From NCBI GenBank assembly GCA_018902385.1, contig JABSSW010000027.1, positions 1 to 64,000 of the forward strand: a stretch of 64,000 bases of DNA. Reading direction: 5' to 3'. The first letter of the stretch is position 1. Each line of letters opens with the position of its first letter. Under the pieces are notes generated by a model. It searched no databases. It saw only the letters and a list, made by a program, of their open reading frames with translations, and was not told the origin of the DNA. This stretch comes from Physcia stellaris. Lineage: Eukaryota; Ascomycota; Lecanoromycetes; Caliciales; Physciaceae. Positions 36,948-45,853 of the stretch are shown here, piece by piece. The position numbers and the translations under genes are program-made.

Positions 36948-38164
36948 ATGGCTTCCAATTCCGGAACCATAGCTACATCCAGGTCGAAGCGGAACTCAAA
37001 GGCCGCGGCAGAAGTGCGCAAGCAGTATGCGAAGCAGCGAAAGCGCAGAATTCCCACAGGCACGTTGCCATCCCCGACCCTCAACATTCCCCTCGACTCA
37101 TACACGTCCTTCGTGAAGCATCTTGCTAGTTCCACACGCATTCTTGCTCTTTTGGGAGCAGGACTCTCCGCGGCGTCAGGTGTACCAACTTTTAGGGGCA
37201 CTGGCGGCTTCTGGAGGAAGCACGATGCCACGCAATTGGCGACGCCAGAAGCTTTCGCTCAGAATCCCAGTTTACTTTGGCAATTTTACAATCATCGAAG
37301 ACACATGGCCTTAGAAGCAGTACCTAATAAAGCACATATGGTGAGAGCGTTCAGGAGTTTTCCTTTCCTCTTCCAAACACGAGTCGCGAGGCATGCTTGG
37401 CATGGCTTTCAATATGATAGCTCCAGAGTAATTCCCCATCTCTGTACATTATGTGGATTCGAAGCAGTTGTCTATTTAGACGATGCTGACCCCAATCTTG
37501 ACCCAAGGCGCTGGCAAAGTTAGCGGCGAAAAGGCCAGAATTTCTTGCCATTAGTCAAAATATAGATGGTATGCAGAAGTGCCCGACATACGGTCGCAGT
37601 ACGTTAAAGCCAAGGACAGGTCTCTCTCAGCGAGCAAAGCACCCTTCAGAAAACATTCAGCTCGTACATGGGTCTCTGTTTGACGTGAAATGCACGAAGT
37701 CTGAGTGCACCTATTTCGAGGCCGATAACTTCGCTGATCCAATCGTACCGGCTCTCGAGCTAGCGGCAAACCACAATGTTTCGGATGCTGAGTTCCCGCT
37801 CAGGGACATCCCCACAGATGACCTACCCCATTGTCCTCAGTGTAACTCAATTCTTCGGCCCGCTGTGGTATGGTTTGGAGAACCTCTACCGAGGCCTGCT
37901 ATTGATCGAATCCACCACTGGTTGGACGGCGGCAAGGTTGATCTCATGCTGGTAGTCGGAACTACTGCAACAGTGTGGCCTGCCGCAAATTACATCCACG
38001 CTGCAAGAATTGCCGGAGCTAGGATTGCGGTGTTCAATATTGAGAAGCCTGATGAGGAGGAAGATCCTGTGACAGGGCTAAGGGAGCAAGACTGGTTTTT
38101 CGAGGGGGATGCTGCAGCTATGATACCTGATCTGTTCAAGGAGGTTATAGGCACTTTTGGCTGA
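36948..38164 (+). CDS. NAD-dependent protein deacylase, sirtuin class III (SIRT5-like)
   Basis: Three exons (36,948-37,340; 37,508-37,568; 37,620-38,164) encode 332 aa. Sirtuins transfer acyl groups from lysine to NAD. Visible motifs are the NAD-binding GAGLSAASGVPTFRG (residues 70-84), QNIDG (148-152), catalytic His168 in VHGSL, zinc cysteines C176/C181 and C223/C226, and VVGTTATVWPA. The segment FYNHRR keeps Tyr114 and Arg117, equivalent to the Tyr102/Arg105 pair that lets human SIRT5 bind succinyl- or malonyl-lysine, so desuccinylase activity is likely by inference. A basic 35-residue N-terminus could be a nuclear or mitochondrial signal. The introns (167 and 51 nt) are GT-AG and restore the reading frame (NKAHM/ALAKLAAKRPEF and NIDG/LSQR). 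It is the first gene after the AT-rich block and could feel position effects. Confidence in family is high; cellular location is uncertain. Confidence 0.93.
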
Positions 38165-40189
38165 AACGGACAACCATAGTAATCCCTTCTATGCTGCTGC
38201 TATTATTACATTTCAGTGGCATATCATTCTAGCGGAAGGACACAGAAACCTCCACCTCTTCACTGATATCGAGGTCTAGGGGAGAAGCATGATTGAACAA
38301 TGTAGCTGGCGCCCATATATTTTGACCAAATCAGATTTGGATTTTCGTCAGTGTTCAAGGCTCCGGGCGCAAACCAAATTCAGGAAATCGGATACGTGTG
38401 GTCTGATCCCGCCAAAAATCCAAGCATCAATTGCGTTCTCACCCTTGGACGCGGTAGAAACCATGCACCGAGGTAGCTCGGCCATTCTCCCTTCATAACT
38501 GGACTGGCCTTGTGCAGGGAGAAAGCACTCCAGAAACAGCGTAGCTGAATACCCTCGAATTCGCCGACGGCTCGAGACTAGCAGTCGCAATGTACAGTAA
38601 TTAAAGGAGCCTTAAGGAACAAGGGCATGTATAATGCCTCTCTTGCATTTACGCTCTGTATCAAAGGGAATGATTGGGCATATAGCGAGTGGAGCACAAA
38701 TAATCATATAGTATACAGGACAAATCAGTCATGCCGTTGGAGTCATGAGCATGTACATCCCGTTTTGTTAGCATTAGGTCAACCTCGCCTTCATGTAGGA
38801 CTAGTTTCCGTACAACGTTCAGTTGGGTGTCTACCGTGGTGATGGTACAAAGATTATGAATACTGCTGAGCTTGAAGCGTTGGGGAGCTACACTGGCGGT
38901 AGAAGACGACTTGTCATGTTTCACGGAAAACAGCGACAGATGCCGATATCTCCTTAGCCGGTTGTTAAATGAGTTTCCGTACCTTGGAGACCATGTAGTC
39001 AGATAGCCTGTTGCTGAGCCTATGCTAGTGGACGAAAATAAGGAGATCTAAAAGCTTAGTCACTCTCTACGTTACTGCTAATTCCCACGCTTGATATCCA
39101 TCCTAGAGGTGGCGAGCGGTTGATTCCAGTACGTATCATAGACTATTTGAGAGGCACTTGGTACAAAGTCAAAATTGTCCCAAGGGCCACTATGATTATG
39201 GACCCAGAAGATAATTCTACAACAATACTGGTCCAGGTGAGCGGCGATGGGTTGATGTCAACATTTAGATTAGGGCCGTTTACTCTCGAATTTTGGGCTG
39301 GTTGATCTGAAGTTGTAGCAAAGCGACAGCATCTCGAGCGTCCATTAGACCATCCTCTTCGACAGCTCGTCCAGGCGAGTCCGAAGTGCACCTGCTACTT
39401 CATTCAATGGATGATGGTTAAGTATTTGCAACGATCCGTAGAGCCTTTAGCCTGTGCTTCTTGCTGAATAGACTGTAAAATGGGTAAGGTACCTTGGTAC
39501 TGTAAAGCCGCGTAAGAAGTGATGAACAAGTTATCGACGAGCAATCTGACCTGAGCTGCCATTATTAAATTGTCCTCCAAGACGTCGGTGATAGACGTAA
39601 TAAAAGTATCCAGTGACTGGACTTCGAATTGCTTTCGCATTCTAGGCAATTGATCGCGTGTTCGATATCAATCCTTAGATATATACTATGGCCCAGACGC
39701 AGGGCCTTAGACCTGCCTTTGAGTGCCCACCTTTTGTACTGACTTTTCTGAGGGTCAAGTATCATAGGACTTGAAACAGCACGGTGCAAAGTTGAGAACT
39801 GAATTCGAATGTGGATCAAAGAAATCCATCATCATTTCATCATCACCGTAACAAATCGAAAACACTCAACGAGAAATCGAAGAGTACCAAATTGGGAAAA
39901 TCGTAAGCAGATGATTATTCGAAACAAAATGATTGGACAGATACTAATTAGTCAGAACCTTATTTCGACAATTTTCCTGGATTCAGCCCCTGGAGCCGCT
40001 GCGCTGGGCAATAAGCGCGCAGAAGTCTTCCGCCGCTTACGCACCATTGTGCCCGATTCCCGCGAGAACGTTTCACGATGCCAAGACCATGATTTGTCCA
40101 GAGGATTATGATGGAAATCGTCGTTACTGGCCCTTCGTGGTTGAGGTCGATGAACTAGGTCTTCCTGCCAGTCTACAATTTACAGCAAA
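38165..40189. other. 2-kb intergenic region, no well-supported gene
   Basis: Ordinary-composition DNA between the sirtuin and mannosyltransferase genes. Open stretches are short. The only one that looks coding is the minus-strand one near 39,400-39,640, listed separately at low confidence. The last 150 bases should hold the mannosyltransferase promoter. Confidence 0.5.
39404..39640 (-). CDS. Possible small uncharacterised gene (minus strand)
   Basis: From ATG at 39,640 the minus strand reads MRKQFEVQSLDTFITSITDV and on through VLEDNLIMAAQ with normal-looking amphipathic helices. A GT-AG interval of 51 nt (in frame, GTCAGA...TTTACAG, about 39,500-39,550) could be an intron joining AAQ to YQGTLPILQ. 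Further along the minus strand, LRTRLDELSKRM and, in another frame, DARDAVALLQLQINQ also look helical, so the gene might extend to about 39,265 with further introns. I do not recognise the family and cannot build one uninterrupted model. It may be a small complex subunit, a decayed gene, or chance. Confidence 0.2.
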   Translation of the reverse strand: MRKQFEVQSLDTFITSITDVLEDNLIMAAQVRLLVDNLFITSYAALQYQGTLPILQSIQQEAQAKGSTDRCKYLTIIH

Positions 40190-41535
40190 ATGGTTTTCTC
40201 CAAGCCGATTCGCGTGCTGGCTGTGTTTTCAGCCTTCTTGCTCGTCTTCCTTGGCTTTCAGGCTGTTCGCTCGCCAATGCCCTTGACGCCGCCAAAAGGC
40301 ACAGGCGACGAGAAGCCAGAGTTTGCCGATGATCCTAGTAACCATCGTTCGTCGACCTCGAGCGTATCGTAAGTCTCAGACTAATTGCAAGTAGCGACTG
40401 GTGAACCTTCAGGCAAACTGTGGAGAGCGGACGATTATGCAGCGGAAAACCCTAACGCGCCTCGGATCAATGCTACTTTACTGTCGCTTGTACGGAATGA
40501 GGAGGTTGATGGTATGGTGCAGTCGATGATCGACCTAGAGAGGACCTGGAACTCCAAATTCAACTATCCTTGGAGCTTTTTTAACGATGTGCCCTTTACC
40601 GAGGAATTCAAGAAAAGGACACAGGCTGTGACCAAAGCCAGGTGTAATTACTGTACGCTCTTCTCCCCTCGTGTCCAGCATAGTGGTTAGCTGACGGATC
40701 CCGAAAGATGAAATCCCGAAAGATCATTGGGATGTCCCTAGTTGGATTAACAATGATCTCTTCGAGGAGTCCGCTGAGATCCTGAAAGAACAACAGATTC
40801 AGTATGGAAATATGGTTTCTTACCACCAGATGTGTCGGTGGAACTCTGGCCTATTCTACCACCACCCTGCCCTGAGAAACATCCGTTACTACTGGCGTGT
40901 TGAGCCCAAGGTTCATTTTTTCTGTGATGTCGACTACGATGTCTTCCGCTATATGGACGACCATAACAAGACATATGGGTTCACCATCAACCTTTACGAT
41001 GCGCCGCAATCCATCCCCACCCTTTGGCCGGAGACACTCAAATTCCTGGCGGCACATCCAGAATATGAGATCCAGCACAATGCCCGAGAATGGCTGACAG
41101 ACAGCAAGCGACGGCCGGAACACAACATCAAGGCTAACGGGTATTCGACCTGCCACTTCTGGAGTAATTTTGAAATAGCCGATATGGATTTCTGGCGAAG
41201 TAAGCCCTACGAAGACTACTTTGCGCATTTGGATCGAGCTGGTGGGTTCTTCTACGAAAGATGGGGAGATGCCCCAGTGCATTCAATAGCACTAGGTTTA
41301 TTTGAAGATGCGAGTAAAATTCATTGGTATTGCCTTGCTCGTCGGATCGAGCGATGAGGGTTGTTAATCATTTTACAGGTTCCGTGATATAGGCTATCAG
41401 CATATTCCATATTTCAATTGCCCGAATTCACCAAAATGTAAGGGTTGTGTCAAGGGTCGCTTTACCGATGGCGAAAGATTCCTCTTCAAAGAAGACTGCC
41501 GGCCTAATTGGTTCAAATTTGTTGGGATGGGCTGA
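40190..41535 (+). CDS. Alpha-1,2-mannosyltransferase, GT15 (KRE2/MNT1-KTR family)
   Basis: Four exons (40,190-40,337; 40,392-40,643; 40,708-41,326; 41,379-41,535) encode 391 aa. The family adds alpha-1,2-mannose from GDP-mannose to O- and N-linked glycans in the Golgi. A hydrophobic signal anchor near residues 8-28 fits a type II membrane protein. The lumenal domain contains FNYPWSFFNDVPFTEEFKKR, SYHQMCRWNSG, the metal-binding region FFCDVDYDVFRYMD, TYGFTINLYDAP, GYSTCHFWSNFEI and DAPVHSIALGLF, all hallmark GT15 blocks, and ends CRPNWFKFVG. Introns 2 (64 nt) and 3 (52 nt) are well supported by the reading frame. Intron 1 is less sure: a perfect GTAAGT at 40,369 would make an intron of only 23 nt, so I prefer GTAACC at 40,338 with AG at 40,391. 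The stem between anchor and catalytic domain is short. Confidence 0.93.
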
Positions 41536-41926
41536 CGTCTCAGGAAGGCCTCATATCTCTTTGCATTTGAAGCGTTTAAAGGTGCATGGCGTTTAGCGAT
41601 CCAGATCTTTGGTTATATGTATATATGGGTTTCCAGAAGGTTTGATTGCCTCAGACCTCTGTGTTTGACGCGGTACCGCTACTGTAGGATGCATACCGCT
41701 CGACGGTCCTACACAAGCGAACCTGATGACGCCAGTGCAGAGAGTCTTTCACTGACCATTTCTTATTAGGCTAATCAGAGATAGACGTTTGGATATTTAC
41801 TATGGGCAGCAATTTCAATGGGCGAAAGTCTTTGTGGAGATGGGCAAAAGGTGCTTGTGTTTGTACACATCTTAAACGTTACAGACTTGGTGTTCTGTCT
41901 TTCCCTTCAACCTCGCAACCGGTCTC
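41536..41926. other. Convergent 3' region
   Basis: Downstream of the mannosyltransferase (+) and of COX6 (-). It holds both 3' untranslated regions; no gene or terminator motif was recognised. Confidence 0.6.
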
Positions 41927-42830
41927 TCATGAGTTTTTGGTTTTCTCACTTTCCGGAAGCCAGTCTTCCTTATCACGATTCGAAGAGAAAACGATCCCAG
42001 GATAGAGGTCTTCTTTCAGGTTCACGCCTAGCTCTTCCCGTAAAGACTTCAATTCGCCGAGATACTCCTGATATTGGTGCTTGTTCTCGACTTTGACCTT
42101 GATGCCTGATAAAGGAAAACGCGTTAGCTCCTATAATTAGTCTACCGACCTGCAGCTTGCCATAAAATCTTTGACTGATACAAAATGGCAACGGTACATC
42201 TGCGCGGTAAAGGTTCCGCCGAATCTCAAGGGTATCGCTTCAGGGTAGATATGGGATGGGATGATACCTTCAAAGATTCGGACCGCGGTTGGGAAGTCGT
42301 TCACTCTCCGAGCGGCCTTGAGTGCTGCAGCTATCACAGAAACGGAAGGAACAAGATCGTAGGCAAAGGCGTTATTTAAGTTGCGCTGTGCATGAAAGGC
42401 CATGATCAGCCCAGCCATCGAGAGTGAAGTCCGCCTTTAGAGGCGCCAATGGGGGGTGATGCACCTGTAATTCGAAGACATCTTGTACACCATCGAATTC
42501 CTTTTCGTATCTAAGAAAAGAATCGAGGATGTTAGCCAACTGCACGATCCTTGAGTCTTGACGGGCATTGGTCTTCAAGACCAGAGCAATGAGCGAGCAA
42601 AGCTCCAGCTACGAGGACGAGACCACTTGCCGTGCAGTGAACTCTTCGAAGCTCTCTTCCTGGTCTCCCTCACCACCTGACAGCCTACCGGCACTGGTGC
42701 TAAACTTCTGGCATGCTATAGTCGCTTTCCTGCCTTTAAGTAGTGGTAAACGTCGCGCTGTGGGTTGCGACCTGCAGGTAAAGGAGGACTGTGTGCGCGC
42801 AGCGACTCGAAGTAGGGCAGCGGATGACAT
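41927..42830 (-). CDS. COX6: Cytochrome c oxidase subunit VI (COX6 / COX5A family)
   Basis: Four exons on the minus strand (42,830-42,631; 42,510-42,465; 42,385-42,268; 42,105-41,927) encode 180 aa. The product is a nuclear-encoded matrix-side subunit of respiratory complex IV. The first 45 residues are basic and Ser/Ala-rich and end in ACQKFSTSA, a typical mitochondrial presequence. The mature part contains EESFEEFTARYEKEFDGVQD, FELQRNLNNAFAYDLVPS, ALKAARRVNDFPTAVRIFEG and LREELGVNLKEDLY, all diagnostic of the family. Intron 1 has a GC donor (GCAAGT); the other two are GT-AG (79 and 162 nt). The C-terminus runs about 23 residues past the usual end (PGIVFSSNRDKEDWLPESEK and on), which may be real or hide one more intron. 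It is divergent from the elongase gene. Confidence 0.92.
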
Positions 42831-43332
42831 TGGAGCGTTTCTGGAACGATGTGGAGCTTCGAACACAAGAGGCTAAAAGTGAACATATATCTAAAACTAT
42901 CACTCGGTAGTACAGTATCAAAAACGAGTAGCTTCCGTTTATCTGCAGTCGCGGGTTTTGGTTCCTGGAGTCTTGGCATCCACGCCCGCTTGTGCCCGTC
43001 CAACCATTTCAATCCAAGCTACTGTATTAATATTGCTATTTGTACAGATCAATTTCCCCTGGACAAATCTAATGACAACAAACCATAACTCTTTCCCTTG
43101 ACATACTGCAGATACAGCCATGGACAGCTGATCGCCCCCTCACTTCTCCACTGCACCGCTTGCCAGTCTTTGGTTGCCGAATCCGCCTTCTTTTCGCTTG
43201 CTCCTGTCCGTGCTCTCGCGGATTCCTACTCGTAGGCCTAAGCAATATCTTCAGGACCCATTGAATCGAGCCATCCACCACTACAGGACGACTCTGAGGC
43301 ACTAAACTACTCAGAAGCGTTTGAAGCTCAGC
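42831..43332. promoter_or_regulatory. Divergent promoter region, COX6 / elongase
   Basis: 502 bases between the two start codons, serving genes on opposite strands. CT-rich stretches lie near 43,150-43,210. No known binding site could be called with confidence. Confidence 0.5.
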
Positions 43333-44454
43333 ATGGCTTCCGACGCCCTGAAGACCATACCTTTCCCGCTTCCTTCCATCGACCAGCCGCTTGGAGTCGA
43401 ATTATGGCCAATCTTCGACAAATTGTTCTCATCCGTCAGAGGTTATTCGCCCCAGGATTTCAAGTTTGTACCCGGCCAGACACCCATGTCAACCTTCCCA
43501 GCAACTGCGACTATGCTTTTGACATACTATGTTGTCGTATTGGGCGGACGGGAGCTGATGAAGAACCGGCCAGCGCTCAAGTTGAATACACTGTTCATGG
43601 TACACAATCTGAGCCTCACGATCATAAGTGGAGGGCTTCTGGCTCTATTCATTGAGCAATTGGTGCCGACGGTGTGGAGGAAAGGAGTGTTCTTCGCCAT
43701 ATGTGCCCACGCTGGTGGCTGGACACCACAATTGGTTACATTGTATTATGTCTGCAGACCCCGCCTGACGGTGTCGTGTACATGTAATAGCTGACTATTG
43801 AATCAGCTCAACTATCTAACCAAATACCTCGAGCTGGTCGATACCGTTTTCTTGGTTCTGAAGAAGAAACCCCTGACCTTTCTGCATACCTACCACCATG
43901 GTGCCACCGCTTTACTTTGCTACACCCAGCTCATCGGTCTAACCTCGGTGTCTTGGGTGCCAATAACTCTAAACCTACTGGTACACGTTGTCATGTATTG
44001 GTATTATTTTCAATCCGCTCGGGGCATTCGCATCTGGTGGAAAGAATGGATTACGCGTCTTCAGATTATTCAATTCGTCATAGATCTAGGGTTTGTCTAC
44101 TTTGCCTCCTATACTTATTTCACCAGTACCTATTTCACATATATGCCCAGCATGGGTAGATGTGCAGGGGAAGAATTCGCGGCATTTGCAGGTATGGGCA
44201 TATTGAGCAGCTATCTTCTACTATTCATTAGCTTCTACGCCGCAACTTACAAGAAGGAGGGGAAAACTCTCAGAGGGAAGGGCAGGAGGAGAAGCAGTAC
44301 GGCCACGGCGAGGAAGGCCGCCATTGACATGGCGCATCTCGAGGTTCCAACTGTGGAAAGTGCAATTGGACATGGTGGCGCTGTGGCACACGGCAGCGCC
44401 ATCATGAATGGCAATGCAAGCAAGGGGACTACGATAAGAAATAGGAAAGCCTGA
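43333..44454 (+). CDS. Very-long-chain fatty acid elongase (ELO/GNS1-SUR4 family)
   Basis: Two exons (43,333-43,749 and 43,807-44,454; intron 57 nt, GTCTGC...ATCAG) encode 354 aa. ELO enzymes condense malonyl-CoA with an acyl-CoA in the ER membrane, the first step of fatty acid elongation for sphingolipids. The active-site HTYHH box is at residues 166-170, preceded by [21 protein letters not shown] and followed by [13 protein letters not shown]. Several hydrophobic segments fit a 6-7-helix membrane protein. The tail is Lys/Arg-rich ([14 protein letters not shown]) and then Ala/Gly-rich; a basic end is usual for ER retention, but this tail ends RNRKA and not KKxx. ATG at 43,333 is the first in-frame start. 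Fungal Elo2- and Elo3-type enzymes look alike here, so chain-length preference cannot be stated. Confidence 0.94.
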
Positions 44455-44942
44455 GAAGGTTGGGAAACCCAGGTTAGCGGAAAGTCGCGGTTATTGCTAC
44501 TGCAGGCGGTAAGCAGACGGGACCGCGAGCGTCGGTTGTGTCGCTTGGACAGCCACGCAAGCATCCCGTATTTTGCAGCAAAGATGCCACCATTGCTCGT
44601 CTGAAGCACCTTTCGATTGCATAGGAATGAGCCAACTAGCTCTATTCAAAGGTCTCAGCGGCAGTGTGTTTTGCATATTGTGGCAGGTCCTGAAAGTGAA
44701 AGGACATTTGTAAGTATTCATCGGGGATGTTTCTTAGTTCATAAGTGCTTCGTTCTAGCTGGTGGTGCTTATCGACACATCTGAGCACGGCTTCCTGTTA
44801 TCTATTATCTATTGAGGTCACTAAAGCTTTGTTATAAGAAATGCACGAAGGTCACTGATTATGGTGGTGCTGTGGAATGACATCAGTGTAAGATAATGCG
44901 ACTGTCGGGGAGATCAGGAATTACTCAATTAATCATGATATA
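44455..44942. other. Intergenic stretch downstream of the elongase
   Basis: Ordinary composition, presumably elongase 3' untranslated region followed by spacer up to the TIR-element fragment. No gene was recognised. Confidence 0.6.
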
Positions 44943-45853
44943 CAAGTTTGCCCGTGAATTTTTTTTTAAAAAAAATTTGCGGAGTGACTTTCAGGGTTAG
45001 GGTCAGATCTGATAAGATTGCGAAAATCTCCGCATCGAAATCAGGGTTCCAATGATCCCGCACTCGTTTTGCGATTTCATCGGTTTCGCATCTTAATAAC
45101 ACTTGCACTCAGTAAGTAAAACATACAACCGAAGGCTCATTTTGAAGCTTGAAGTGAGCTCTATCCAAATAATCAAAAATATCGAAAATCCATCGTTGTC
45201 GCATTGAGTTGTGATGAAAATCGCATTATCGCATTGCAGGCATTGCGGAAAGTTGAATTATTCGCAGAGCGAAAACACAAATTTGACAGCAACATAACCT
45301 TTGAAGCTTCACAACTATTGCGATAATGAGTCGATTTCTATCATTTTTGCAGCGTTAAATTGCACTCATTCTGCTTTACAACTTGAGCTAGCTAATTGTA
45401 AATCATGTGTGATTGTTGATTGAGATGCAAGTTGCGAAGTAATTGTACAGACAACGAAGCGTTGAGCGAAATCTTTTCGCAAACATCTCAATTGGCGATC
45501 TGGCACAAATCTGACAGCGACGAAGTTTTCGAAGTCTCAGAACTATTGCGATAATGAGTCGATTTTCATTATTTTTACAGAGTTAGAATGCGCTGATTTT
45601 GCTTTACAATTTTGGCTAGTTAATTGTAAATCATATGTGGTTCTTGATTGGTGTGTAAGATGTGAAGTAATTGCACGCCGCTGAAGCGTTTTGAGGTGGT
45701 CTTGACGTATGCCCCGATTGGGAACGTGAATTAAGTATTGGTTGGATTTATCGGCTTTAAGCAACGGGACTCTCGTATTGGTCAGAATTCTTCCCGGTCG
45801 ATCACCCGCGTTAAGCGAATATACTGGACATTTTTTTATAGGTTGTGTTCTAT
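44943..45853. mobile_element. Left-end fragment of the TIR element, lightly mutated
   Basis: This 911-bp stretch aligns base for base with 31,021-31,932: the same CAAGTTTG start, the A/T palindrome, the TCTGATAAGATTGCGAAAATC block and both left subterminal repeats (about 45,310 and 45,541). Almost all differences are C-to-T or G-to-A in the copy at 31,021. The fragment is preceded by TA. It stops within the left arm of the inverted-arm insert (…TTGTGTTCTAT), after which the sequence is unrelated, so the right end is missing. A minus-strand open stretch at 45,543-45,764 overlaps the subterminal repeats and so may not be coding. Confidence 0.85.

Noticed and set aside
40369-40391. Intron with perfect GTAAGT donor in the mannosyltransferase gene
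   Set aside because: It would be only 23 nt long, below the usual fungal minimum, and would not keep the frame. The 54-nt interval from 40,338 does.
45543-45764. Minus-strand open frame conserved between 31,618-31,839 and 45,543-45,764 as a possible transposase end
   Set aside because: It lies on the subterminal repeat, which occurs in both orientations elsewhere in the element, so similarity between copies reflects shared repeat DNA and not protein conservation.
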